Shown: positions 1 to 6,247 of the stretch, piece by piece
Layout: each line of letters opens with the position of its first letter
Position numbering within the stretch: position 1 is the first letter of the stretch
NCBI GenBank assembly: GCA_002482885.1
Contig: DLGW01000027.1
Span: 1 to 16,997, forward strand
Direction: 5' to 3'
Origin: Flavobacteriaceae bacterium UBA7684
Lineage (GTDB): Bacteria > Bacteroidota > Bacteroidia > Flavobacteriales > Flavobacteriaceae
DNA: 16,997 nt
The notes under the pieces: generated by a model
Database searches by the model: none
What the model was told of the DNA's origin: nothing
What the model saw: the letters and a program-made list of their open reading frames with translations, nothing else
Position numbers and translations under genes: made by a program

Positions 1-155
1 TAAACCTATTTTAGGACAAGACACGCATCACCCCACGCTCAAAAACCTTTTTGAAATTCGAACGTTTTTGAAATGAAAGGCGGTTGGTGTTGATAAAAAT
101 ATCTCATACTTCATATATAATTTAGTTAGTTTTGAATTAATTAAAGTATAGATTT

Positions 156-857
156 ATGAACATCAACTTTCCAAGATATACAACATACATCATAGGAACA
201 TTTTACATCGTAATTATTTTTTTAATAGTTCAGAACAGTTATTTATCTGGTGATGTAGTCAAAGATATTTCACTAATCTCAATTTCATTTTTTTCTCTTT
301 TAATTGCCTTATTATTATATGACAGATTTGATTATAGAAAAAAAATTTTTGAAAGAAAACTTGATGCTTGCCTAGAATTATTGTCATTTATAAAATCAAC
401 TAAAATTTTAATTTTTTATCAGAACAATTTAGAACAGAAATATCATATGAGAAGTTGCTTAATTGATAAAGAACAACTTAATTCTCAAAATCTAAAAAAT
501 GATATTGATTTAAGTGTAAAAGTGGTTTTTGAAGCTATCTCTTTTTTTAAATATCTTGAAGAAATGAACAAACATAAAACAAATCCATTTTTACCTAAAG
601 AAATTGTAAAGTCACTAAATTTTTTAACAAACTCAACTCCATTTTTTGGTATAGAAAGAGATATTACTTATCAGAATGAATATATTAAAATTTCTGTCAA
701 TGATAATATTAATAATATAAAAGACCTTAAAGGTTGGAGCAAACCCTCTTCGGAAATAAATTTCGAAGTATTTATAAATAATTATATAAACGTTCTTAAT
801 TGTATCGAAAACTGGATAAACAAACATTCAAATTTTGATGCTGACTTAAATTTATAA
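156..857 (+). CDS. hypothetical membrane protein, two N-terminal TM helices
   Basis: I do not recognise this 233-residue protein. Two hydrophobic segments (about residues 9-27 and 37-55) are separated by a short loop and followed by a basic stretch (YRKKIFERK, about 60-68). This suggests an N-terminal hairpin anchor with a cytoplasmic domain of about 170 residues. That domain is predicted mainly helical and rich in Lys, Asn, Ile and Phe, with no catalytic motif I can name. The gene is noticeably more AT-rich than the metabolic genes later in the window, which fits acquired DNA. ATG at 156 is the first start in an open frame. A TAGATTTA box touches the ATG, too close to be a normal -7 element, so its promoter is not clear. 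It stands alone, with 178 nt before the next gene. Confidence 0.6.
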   Translation: MNINFPRYTTYIIGTFYIVIIFLIVQNSYLSGDVVKDISLISISFFSLLIALLLYDRFDYRKKIFERKLDACLELLSFIKSTKILIFYQNNLEQKYHMRSCLIDKEQLNSQNLKNDIDLSVKVVFEAISFFKYLEEMNKHKTNPFLPKEIVKSLNFLTNSTPFFGIERDITYQNEYIKISVNDNINNIKDLKGWSKPSSEINFEVFINNYINVLNCIENWINKHSNFDADLNL

Positions 858-1035
858 GCTTGTATTCTCTCTGCTGACTAGAACACCTCCCTCACATCCC
901 GTTGAGTGATTCCCATGATGCTGGCGCCAACGGAGAAAGAAAAATCTAAGCGATTTAGAACTATCTATAATTAATAATTCAATTGCATTTAATTATTTTT
1001 TTTAGTCATTAACAACTAAGAATAAAACAAAAGTT

Positions 1036-1290
1036 ATGTTATACACTTATCAATTCTATTCATTATTAGGGCTTATTTTCGACATTATTGGCGTATTAAT
1101 GTTGTTTAAATATGGTCTTCCAAGTAAATTAAAAGAGCATAGTGGTGGATTATTACTTGAAGAAAATCCTAAGCAAGAAAAACAGAGAATAGCTGAAAAT
1201 AGTAAAATCACAAAATGGGCTTACTCTGGTTTAACACTCTTAATAATTGGTTTTTTATTTCAAATTATTGGAACAATCATGACCTTATAA
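1036..1290 (+). CDS. small two-TM membrane protein
   Basis: This 84-residue protein has a hydrophobic helix at about residues 5-25, a charged central loop (about 31-60, rich in Lys and Glu) and a second helix at about 61-82. The layout, with a D-I-I-G-V motif in the first helix, a K-Y-G-L-P turn after it and a G-F-L-F-Q-I-I-G stretch in the second, resembles widespread small uncharacterised membrane proteins. I cannot name a function. Only two bases separate its stop from the next ATG, so the two small membrane proteins are probably co-transcribed and may be translationally coupled. Confidence 0.6.
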   Translation: MLYTYQFYSLLGLIFDIIGVLMLFKYGLPSKLKEHSGGLLLEENPKQEKQRIAENSKITKWAYSGLTLLIIGFLFQIIGTIMTL

Positions 1291-1292
1291 AA

Positions 1293-1703
1293 ATGAAGCT
1301 ATACTATGCAATTCTAACTAGCTCGATTTATACCGCTCAAAACAATGGTATCATGTCTGATATTTGGAAATTTACATCAAACTTCTATGTTTCATGTGGG
1401 ATGACGGGCAATGTAATATTTTTATTCTTAGTAATTAACAACCATTTATTTGTTAATAAAATAAGTTATTTAATTCCTCTTTTTACCTCTGTTGGTGTAT
1501 ATAATTTTCTGCTTAACATTTTTAGCATTGCGTTTATATTTATGATAATGAATTATTATTTGGTCTATAAAGACTATAAGTATAAAAAAATAATCACAAG
1601 TTATAATCAGTATTATAATAGAAGGTTTTTTGCCTACTATTTTATGATTTCTTTTTTACTTCCCATTTTCTATGTTTTTCTAAATGTTGATATAAGGTTG
1701 TAA
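1293..1703 (+). CDS. hypothetical multi-pass membrane protein
   Basis: This protein has 136 residues when started at ATG 1293. The same frame is open upstream to 1215, but that extension would overlap the preceding small gene by 76 nt, so I prefer 1293, two bases after the upstream stop. At least three hydrophobic segments are visible (about residues 37-53, 57-84 and 112-130). A Lys/Tyr-rich loop lies between the last two (YKDYKYKK, followed by several Tyr and Asn). No recognisable family motif is present. AT content is very high, as in the gene at 156-857. The REP-like palindrome starts 12 nt after its stop. This may be a real but poorly conserved accessory protein. Confidence 0.5.
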   Translation: MKLYYAILTSSIYTAQNNGIMSDIWKFTSNFYVSCGMTGNVIFLFLVINNHLFVNKISYLIPLFTSVGVYNFLLNIFSIAFIFMIMNYYLVYKDYKYKKIITSYNQYYNRRFFAYYFMISFLLPIFYVFLNVDIRL

Positions 1704-1715
1704 ATATTAACCCTC

Positions 1716-1744
1716 GATAAGTCGGATTTGCAATCCGACTTATC
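1716..1744. repeat. REP-like perfect palindrome (GTCGGATTTGCAATCCGAC type)
   Basis: Arms GATAAGTCGGATT and AATCCGACTTATC pair perfectly over 13 bp around a 3-nt TGC loop. The 17-nt core recurs at 2489-2505, where the right arm is lost, and a degenerate version lies near 5322-5372. This makes it a dispersed intergenic palindrome rather than a one-off terminator. There is no T-tract after it, although it could still slow polymerase after the gene ending at 1703. Confidence 0.65.
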
Positions 1745-1873
1745 CCAGTTTGAGTGATTCCTAAAATGCGGTGATATTATTTTTAAAAACATTTGTTTTC
1801 ATTTGAAACAGATTAAAACTTCTAATCTTTAATCTTATCACAATAAGGCTATATGCCGTAGGTGAAAACCTTT

Positions 1874-1901
1874 AGTCCTGCTTCGGTGGGACTTTTTTTT
1901 T
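1874..1901 (+). terminator. UUCG-loop terminator upstream of the TA module
   Basis: AGTCCTGC pairs with GTGGGACT (two wobble pairs) around a TTCG tetraloop closed by C-G, followed by nine T. This is a strong intrinsic terminator. No gene ends just before it: the nearest stop is at 1703. It would therefore end read-through from that gene or a small RNA. Two small stems precede it, GGC-TATAT-GCC (about 1847-1857) and AGGT-GAAA-ACCT (about 1860-1871). The same hairpin recurs after the toxin gene. Confidence 0.7.
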
Positions 1902-1908
1902 ATCTTTG
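1901..1908 (+). promoter_or_regulatory. candidate -7 element for the TA operon
   Basis: TATCTTTG matches the Bacteroidota -7 consensus TAnnTTTG and lies 16 nt before the antitoxin ATG. It overlaps the T-tract of the upstream terminator. No TTTG or TTG is found at the expected distance upstream, so the call rests on the -7 box and its position only. Confidence 0.4.
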
Positions 1909-1924
1909 AATAAAAATACCAATC

Positions 1925-2143
1925 ATGCACACCATTCAATTAAAAATAAGCGATAAGGTTTACGATAAATTTATTTGGTTGTTGAATAAATTCAGTAAAG
2001 ACGAAGTTGAAATCGTGGAAAACGATTCTAACTTTTACGCCAATAAACAATACATTGAAAATCAATTAAAAGAAATCAATGAAGGTAGGGCTACTTACCT
2101 TTCCCAAGAAGAATTTGAAAAAAGACTTGACGATATTATCTAA
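1925..2143 (+). CDS. type II antitoxin (RelE/ParE partner)
   Basis: This 72-residue protein lies directly upstream of a RelE/ParE-type toxin, with 3 nt between them, the usual antitoxin-first order. The N-terminus (MHTIQLKISDKVYDKF) looks like the short beta-strand plus helix of ribbon-type or small Bacteroidota antitoxins. The C-terminal half (about residues 42-72) is an acidic helical tail with LSQEEFEKRLDDII, typical of the part that wraps the toxin. By family analogy it would neutralise the toxin and bind the operon promoter. No operator palindrome is obvious next to the ATG apart from the hairpin at 1874-1893. The exact antitoxin family is not certain from sequence reading. Confidence 0.75.
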   Translation: MHTIQLKISDKVYDKFIWLLNKFSKDEVEIVENDSNFYANKQYIENQLKEINEGRATYLSQEEFEKRLDDII

Positions 2144-2146
2144 GAA

Positions 2147-2428
2147 ATGAAAATTATTTACGAAGAGTCTTTTGTTTCTAGATTAGAAAAGCAACTTAAA
2201 TACATAACAAAAGACAACCCATCCGCCGCCAAAAAATTCAAAAAAGAAATCCTTTCAAGAATCAAAGAAATTCCAAAATACCCTGAAATCTATAGAAAAT
2301 CAATCTATTCTAACGATTCATCCGTAAAAGATTTGATTTATAAAGGTTATACCGTAGTTTTTAAAATAGAGCCTTCACAAATCAACGTGTTCGGTTTTTT
2401 AAAACATCAAGAAAATCCCACTGATTAA
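2147..2428 (+). CDS. RelE/ParE family toxin
   Basis: This 93-residue protein is of normal length for the RelE/ParE fold. It has an N-terminal strand (MKIIYEESF), a long basic helical pair (about residues 10-48, with an NPSAAKKFKKEI segment and a KEIPKYPEIYRKS turn), and a C-terminal sheet (VKDLIYKGYTVVFKIE, then INVFGFLKH). This pattern matches Bacteroidota RelE/ParE toxins that act either as mRNA interferases or on gyrase. I cannot tell which, because the catalytic residues vary in the family. It forms an operon with the antitoxin and is followed by a terminator 5 nt after its stop. Its AT content resembles the surrounding accessory DNA. Confidence 0.82.
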   Translation: MKIIYEESFVSRLEKQLKYITKDNPSAAKKFKKEILSRIKEIPKYPEIYRKSIYSNDSSVKDLIYKGYTVVFKIEPSQINVFGFLKHQENPTD

Positions 2429-2432
2429 AATC

Positions 2433-2458
2433 GTCCTGCTTCGGTGGGACTTTATTTT
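2433..2458 (+). terminator. UUCG-loop terminator after the toxin gene
   Basis: GTCCTGC pairs with GTGGGAC around TTCG, followed by TTTATTTT. The 18-nt hairpin is identical to that at 1875-1892, so the TA pair sits between two copies of one terminator. Confidence 0.7.
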
Positions 2459-2488
2459 GCCCTAATTTTCCCCCAAACTATCCCGATG

Positions 2489-2505
2489 AGTCGGATTTGC
2501 AATCC
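2489..2505. repeat. truncated copy of the REP-like palindrome
   Basis: AGTCGGATTTGCAATCC is identical to 1720-1736. The expected closing GACTT is replaced by CTAAC, so the dyad is broken here. It is directly followed by the 9-bp inverted repeat at 2508-2538. Confidence 0.55.
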
Positions 2506-2507
2506 CT

Positions 2508-2538
2508 AACTTGAGGTGCCAAAATGACTCCTCAAGTT
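2508..2538. repeat. inverted repeat, 9-bp arms
   Basis: AACTTGAGG (2508-2516) and CCTCAAGTT (2530-2538) are perfect complements around a 13-nt loop. Only a few T follow, so terminator function is possible but weak. It may be a separate small palindromic element or an operator. Confidence 0.5.
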
Positions 2539-2553
2539 TTCAAATATATAACT

Positions 2554-2580
2554 TTGGAGGTCACAAATTGTGACCTCCAA
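2554..2580. repeat. 27-nt near-perfect palindrome
   Basis: TTGGAGGTCACAA (2554-2566) and TTGTGACCTCCAA (2568-2580) are perfect 13-bp arms around a single central A. As DNA this is an almost continuous dyad, more like a protein-binding site or target site than an RNA hairpin, since a one-base loop cannot form without opening the stem. No T-tract follows. Confidence 0.65.
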
Positions 2581-2592
2581 GAGCAGAAGGAA

Positions 2593-2692
2593 GCACTAGG
2601 GATTGAAACGGCTAACCCGCAGGCGTGATAACGCCGAGGAGTAATAGTGAAAAGCCCGCCCCGAGCGACAGCGATGGGGAGTGCCCAAATTT
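2593..2692 (+). repeat. structured dispersed repeat, copy A
   Basis: The unit starts GCACTAGGG and ends with a 42-nt block (2651-2692) that is 40/42 identical to 4397-4438. Terminal GCACT (2593-2597) can pair with AGTGC (2680-2684), giving an outer stem. The middle differs from copy B and carries its own hairpin, GGCGT-GATA-ACGCC. Constant ends, a variable middle and no coding capacity fit a small non-autonomous element known by pattern from Flavobacterium intergenic regions (recollection, not searched). Confidence 0.65.
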
Positions 2693-2796
2693 GAATGATT
2701 GGTCAGATTTACTATTCGGCTCCAACTAAGGCATTATTTTCAAGGTCTCACCAAGTGTAAAAATAAAACACCAAAATCAAACAAAACAACTTAAAA

Positions 2797-2853
2797 TTAC
2801 ATTTTTGTAAAAATAACATGTTTTTAAATCACTTATTATTACATTTGTGTAAT
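2797..2853 (+). promoter_or_regulatory. ATPase promoter with two TTACA-N4-TGTAA dyads
   Basis: The dyads are TTACA-TTTT-TGTAA (2797-2810) and ATTACA-TTTG-TGTAAT (2838-2853), 41 nt apart start to start. The second contains TACATTTG (2840-2847), a match to the TAnnTTTG -7 box, and lies 14 nt before the ATG at 2868. A repressor bound there would cover the promoter. The -33 element is not clear-cut. The dyad resembles operators of winged-helix repressors in half-site sequence, but the regulator is not in this window. Confidence 0.5.
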
Positions 2854-2867
2854 ATTAAGAACAAAAT

Positions 2868-4316
2868 ATGAGTTTTGACACTGTTATTCCTAAAGCTAAA
2901 AGAATTGAACGTTTGCAATACGAAAATCCTTGGTGGACATCGGGCAACGTACAACAAACTTATCAAGATATGTCTAAAAGACTGTATTTTGATTTGTTCT
3001 ATCCTTTTGTAAAAGAAACCGACATTAAACGTGCTGTTGTGCTTATGGGTCCACGTCGTGTGGGCAAAACTGTAATGATGTATCACACCATTCAAGAACT
3101 CATTAAAGAAAAAATTAATCCTCAAAAAATATTTTTTATAGGTATTGACAACCCTATTTATATGCACTTGAGTTTAGAAGACATTCTGCTCTTGGCCAAA
3201 GAAGCCGTACAATTAGACAACATAGAAGGTTGTTTTGTGTTTTTTGACGAAATACAATACCTTAAAGATTGGGAACGACACTTAAAAGTATTGGTAGATA
3301 CGTATCCCAAAACTAAATTTGTTGTATCGGGTTCGGCTGCTGCTGCCTTACGATTGCAAAGTTCTGAAAGCGGTGCTGGTCGTTTTACTGATTTTATGTT
3401 GCCACCACTTACCTTTCATGAATACATTCATTTAAAAGGGTTGAATCATTTGGTGCAACCTAAAACGATAATGTATAATGGCAAAGAAATTCCTTTTTTT
3501 ACCACCCACGATAATAAAGCATTCAATGCCGCATTTTTTCATTATCTCAACTTTGGCGGTTATCCTGAAGTAGTTTTGTCTGAAAAAACACAAAACGATA
3601 TGGGGCGTTATGTAAAAAATGATATTGTTGATAAAGTATTACTTAGAGATTTACCCAGTTTATACGGCATTAAAGATGTACAAGAACTCAATAGTTTCTT
3701 TAGTTATTTAGCTTACAACACGGGAAATGAATTTTCTTTTGAACGCTTAGGAAAAGATAGCGGTATTGCTAAAGAAATCATCAAAAAGTACTTAGATTAT
3801 CTGGAAGCTGCTTTTTTAATTAAAGTAATCCATAAAATTGATGATAACGCTAAAAAATTTAAAAGGGTAACTAGTTTTAAAGTCTATTTAACCAATCCAT
3901 CTTTGCGAACCGCTTTATTTTCACCCATAATAGAAACCGACAAAGAAACGGGCAATATGGTAGAAACGGCTATTTTTTCGCAATGGATGCATCGTGAAAA
4001 TCTTGATTTAAAATATGCCCGATGGAAAATGGGACGCTCTGAAGGTGAAGTAGATATTGTGTTATTAGACAACAAATTATTTAAACCTCAATGGTGTGTT
4101 GAAATCAAATGGAGTAATCGTTATGCGGAAAAACCTCAAGAATTAAGTAGTTTACTCTTTTTCTGCAAACAAAATAATTTCAAAGCTACTTTAGTAACCA
4201 CTATTGATATATTAGATAATAAAACAATAGACGATGTAAGTATCACATACGTTCCAGCAGCTGTATATGCTTATAATATAGGCGTTAATACATTGGAAAT
4301 AAAATCAAATTGGTAA
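2868..4316 (+). CDS. AAA_14/DUF4143-type ATPase
   Basis: This 482-residue protein is a full-length member of the AAA_14 plus DUF4143 group of uncharacterised bacterial and archaeal ATPases. Walker A is GPRRVGKT (residues 61-68), Walker B is CFVFFDEIQ (122-130), and sensor 1 is FVVSGS (151-156). GAGRF (169-173) probably carries the arginine finger. The C-terminal part has a PD-(D/E)XK-like core, EVD (394-396) followed by EIK (412-414), common in DUF4143 proteins but not proven to cut DNA. Family members often sit in accessory regions. This one stands alone, with its own promoter and dyads, between two copies of the same 100-nt repeat. A role in DNA handling, defence or stress is possible but not shown by the sequence. 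ATG 2868 is the natural start. Confidence 0.85.
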   Translation: MSFDTVIPKAKRIERLQYENPWWTSGNVQQTYQDMSKRLYFDLFYPFVKETDIKRAVVLMGPRRVGKTVMMYHTIQELIKEKINPQKIFFIGIDNPIYMHLSLEDILLLAKEAVQLDNIEGCFVFFDEIQYLKDWERHLKVLVDTYPKTKFVVSGSAAAALRLQSSESGAGRFTDFMLPPLTFHEYIHLKGLNHLVQPKTIMYNGKEIPFFTTHDNKAFNAAFFHYLNFGGYPEVVLSEKTQNDMGRYVKNDIVDKVLLRDLPSLYGIKDVQELNSFFSYLAYNTGNEFSFERLGKDSGIAKEIIKKYLDYLEAAFLIKVIHKIDDNAKKFKRVTSFKVYLTNPSLRTALFSPIIETDKETGNMVETAIFSQWMHRENLDLKYARWKMGRSEGEVDIVLLDNKLFKPQWCVEIKWSNRYAEKPQELSSLLFFCKQNNFKATLVTTIDILDNKTIDDVSITYVPAAVYAYNIGVNTLEIKSNW

Positions 4317-4337
4317 TCCTATGAACCTCGAAAACCC

Positions 4338-4438
4338 GCACTAGGGGGTGCAGCGGCATCCTTTTATGAAGTGCAACGGAATAAAAGATATAGCGGAAAA
4401 CCCGACCCGAGCGACAGCGATGGGGAGTGCCCAAATTT
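4338..4438 (+). repeat. structured dispersed repeat, copy B
   Basis: This copy is in the same orientation as copy A and also starts GCACTAGGG. Its last 42 nt (4397-4438) match 2651-2692 at 40/42 positions. The ends pair as GCACT with AGTGC. The middle differs from copy A: an ATCCTTTTAT segment (4359-4368) can pair with ATAAAAGAT (4381-4389). It lies between the convergent ATPase gene and the minus-strand gene ending at 4449, so it may also act as a transcript end. Confidence 0.65.
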
Positions 4439-4448
4439 CCCTACGTCA

Positions 4449-5174
4449 TTAACGCGAAAAACTTTCTCTTAATTTTTTAAACTCAACACTTTTACTTTTT
4501 AAAAAATCCATCACCGTTAATACATTTTGATGTTCGTGTATGGTTTTGGATTTAATGTCGTCGTTGCAAAATTCTTTAAAAAGAAAAACCTCATCGGGTT
4601 GTATTTGTAAGGTATTTACAAAGTCATGATTAGTAAAGTGTTTATTTAAAAAATCTTTAAAACTGATATCTGGATATTCTGTTTTTGATTTCTTTTTAAA
4701 CAACTTTGCAATGGGTGCAAATAAGCCTAAAAGATTAACGGAACCGGGCATACTTCCATCGTAAATCAAAGGATTTTTAACCGCTGTGTATTGGTCGTCT
4801 TCAAAATGAGCAGCTTTTATTTGTTGAATGGTAAATTTAGGGAACTGTACTTGTGTAACTTCTACCTCGTCTAATTCATAAGGTTTTTTTACCAATGAAA
4901 CTGTTATTGATTTTCCGTTAAAATATTCTTGATTAACTTGTACTTTTTGAACTACAAAATCTTTGGCGTAAAAAACCAAACTATCATTTAGGTTTGCAGA
5001 TATTACAAACTCACCCTGTGCATCTGTTAACACTACTTTCTGATTTCCTAAATTGATTACTTCTGCCTTAAAAATAGGGATTTCGTTATTAAGTACTTTT
5101 CCTTTTACTGCTTTGTCGGATTGACAAAAAGCCAATTGAAAAATGAATACAAAAAGTAAGTATGCGTGTTTCAT
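4449..5174 (-). CDS. exported protein with carboxypeptidase-regulatory-like domain
   Basis: This 241-residue protein has a signal peptide (residues 1 to about 17, hydrophobic LLFVFIFQLAF followed by C-Q). The Cys could be a lipobox residue (LAFC), or the site could be an ordinary signal peptidase I site of the flavobacterial type. Residues about 21-100 form a CarboxypepD_reg-like beta-sandwich: KGKVL, a V-I-N-L-G-N strand, TDAQGEFVISA, LVFYAKDF. It then runs into a PYELDEVEV segment of the kind that precedes TonB plug domains, but no plug or barrel follows. The remaining 140 residues are unrecognised. It is probably periplasmic or envelope-attached. A clear promoter lies just upstream. Confidence 0.72.
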   Translation of the reverse strand: MKHAYLLFVFIFQLAFCQSDKAVKGKVLNNEIPIFKAEVINLGNQKVVLTDAQGEFVISANLNDSLVFYAKDFVVQKVQVNQEYFNGKSITVSLVKKPYELDEVEVTQVQFPKFTIQQIKAAHFEDDQYTAVKNPLIYDGSMPGSVNLLGLFAPIAKLFKKKSKTEYPDISFKDFLNKHFTNHDFVNTLQIQPDEVFLFKEFCNDDIKSKTIHEHQNVLTVMDFLKSKSVEFKKLRESFSR

Positions 5175-5195
5175 TTCAAGTACTTAATTGAAACG

Positions 5196-5225
5196 CAAAC
5201 CTATTTGAAATACCTTTAAAATCAA
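5196..5225 (-). promoter_or_regulatory. Bacteroidota-type promoter for the 4449-5174 gene
   Basis: On the minus strand TTG (5225-5223) is followed after 19 nt by TAGGTTTG (5203-5196), matching the -33 and TAnnTTTG -7 elements and their spacing. The ATG begins at 5174, giving a leader of about 15 nt. Confidence 0.65.
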
Positions 5226-5321
5226 CTTATTAGAATCATAAATCTTTATTAAATTATGAGGATGATTTTAACTTTTTATTGACTATTTGATTGATGATAA
5301 GATGAAAAATACCAGCCAAAT

Positions 5322-5372
5322 AAGATTGGATTTACTTAGTCTGTTCGCTACGTTTGGGTGCAATCCGACTTT
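5322..5372. repeat. degenerate REP-like dyad
   Basis: AAGATTGGATT on the left and GCAATCCGACTT on the right are imperfect complements of the type seen at 1716-1744. Here they are separated by about 30 nt including CTGTTCGCTACGTTTGGG. It lies between two minus-strand genes and may have some terminator effect after the glycosyltransferase. Confidence 0.4.
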
Positions 5373-5419
5373 ACACTGAAAACGAATTCATGGTTAAACA
5401 TTTAACAATTATACCACTG

Positions 5420-6232
5420 CTAAACTTTTACAATTCCATTAGGAGTAACTACAACCTTGTTTTTAATGGTGTTCTTTCGGATTTGAAGATTTTTTTTAAC
5501 CGAGGCTTCGGTCATGTATTTTCTTTCGTGGTCTAAATGAATACAAATGGCACTGTATCGAATTTGTTTGGAACGCAAGCCTGCATTAAATAGTCTTTCG
5601 CCTAATTCTCTGTCTAGGCCTCCGTATTGCATGTCTTCGTTAAAACCATTCACTTTTACGATATCGGTTTTCCAACCCGAAGAGTTGTGTCCGTTCCAAG
5701 TCGCCTTAGTTGGGGTAACCCAATTCATTAAATCTGAAAAAATGCCTTTAGAAGTAATTTTGATGGATTTTATAGATTTATTCAAACCTTTACTTTGCAA
5801 CCAATTCATAGAAAAACAATCTTGATTGACGATGTTTTGTAAAGTAATGGCTTCGGAAACTGTTCTAGATAATTTAAAATAGCCTCCGGATAAAAAACAG
5901 TTTTGGTCGCGTTTGGCTAAGTGAACTTCCACGAAGTCTTTTCGGGGAATGCAATCGCCATCGGTAAAAATCAAGTAATCGGATTGGGAAGCTACAATGG
6001 CTTTATTTAAGATTCTAGATTTTTGAAAACCTACATCTTCTTGCCATACATGAACCACCGGAAAGGGTAATTTTTTTTGATATTGTTCGATTAATAATCT
6101 GGTTTCTTCCCCAGAACCATCATCGGCAATAATCAATTCAAAATCTTTTTCTGTTTGTACCGAAAAGCCAACTAGCACTTTTTCCAACCATTCTGTGGAA
6201 TTATAAGTACTTAAAATGACCGATGCTTTCAT
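5420..6232 (-). CDS. family 2 glycosyltransferase
   Basis: This is a GT-A fold glycosyltransferase of about 270 residues. ATG 6232 (MKASVILSTYN) is preferred over ATG 6247 because the GT2 first strand normally begins within a few residues of the start. Visible motifs are ASVILSTYN (3-11), nucleotide-binding ADDGS (36-40), the DxD metal site DGDC (91-94), and a C-terminal acceptor-side segment NGHNSSGWKTD through YGGLDRELGERL, like the galactosyltransferase C-terminal (Glyco_transf_7C) type. It would transfer a sugar from a nucleotide donor to a cell-surface glycan. Donor and acceptor cannot be read from the sequence. There is no membrane helix and no adjacent polysaccharide cluster. Confidence 0.87.
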   Translation of the reverse strand: MKASVILSTYNSTEWLEKVLVGFSVQTEKDFELIIADDGSGEETRLLIEQYQKKLPFPVVHVWQEDVGFQKSRILNKAIVASQSDYLIFTDGDCIPRKDFVEVHLAKRDQNCFLSGGYFKLSRTVSEAITLQNIVNQDCFSMNWLQSKGLNKSIKSIKITSKGIFSDLMNWVTPTKATWNGHNSSGWKTDIVKVNGFNEDMQYGGLDRELGERLFNAGLRSKQIRYSAICIHLDHERKYMTEASVKKNLQIRKNTIKNKVVVTPNGIVKV

Positions 6233-6247
6233 ATAACGAACTAACAA

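Larger units (their letters stand above)
2459..2867. other. intergenic region rich in palindromes and repeats
   Basis: This 409-nt stretch has no gene. In order it holds a truncated REP-like copy (2489-2505), an inverted repeat with 9-bp arms AACTTGAGG/CCTCAAGTT (2508-2538), a 27-nt palindrome (2554-2580), one copy of the 100-nt structured repeat (2593-2692), and the ATPase promoter region with two TTACA-N4-TGTAA dyads. The density of distinct palindromes suggests repeated insertion of small elements at one permissive site. Confidence 0.6.

Noticed and set aside
858..1035. tRNA or other RNA gene in the more GC-rich part near 885-940
   Set aside because: No cloverleaf, T-loop GGTTCRA or other RNA signature could be found.
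1215..1292. N-terminal extension of the 1293-1703 gene
   Set aside because: It overlaps the preceding small membrane gene in another frame and gives a different, unrelated composition. ATG 1293 sits two bases after the upstream stop.
902..1760. Shared TTGAGTGATTCC near 903 and 1750 as a repeat
   Set aside because: A 12-nt match in 17 kb of AT-rich DNA is expected by chance, and the flanks do not align.
2593..4438. Composite transposon carrying the ATPase
   Set aside because: The flanking repeats have no transposase and no target duplication is visible. They are better described as dispersed repeats.
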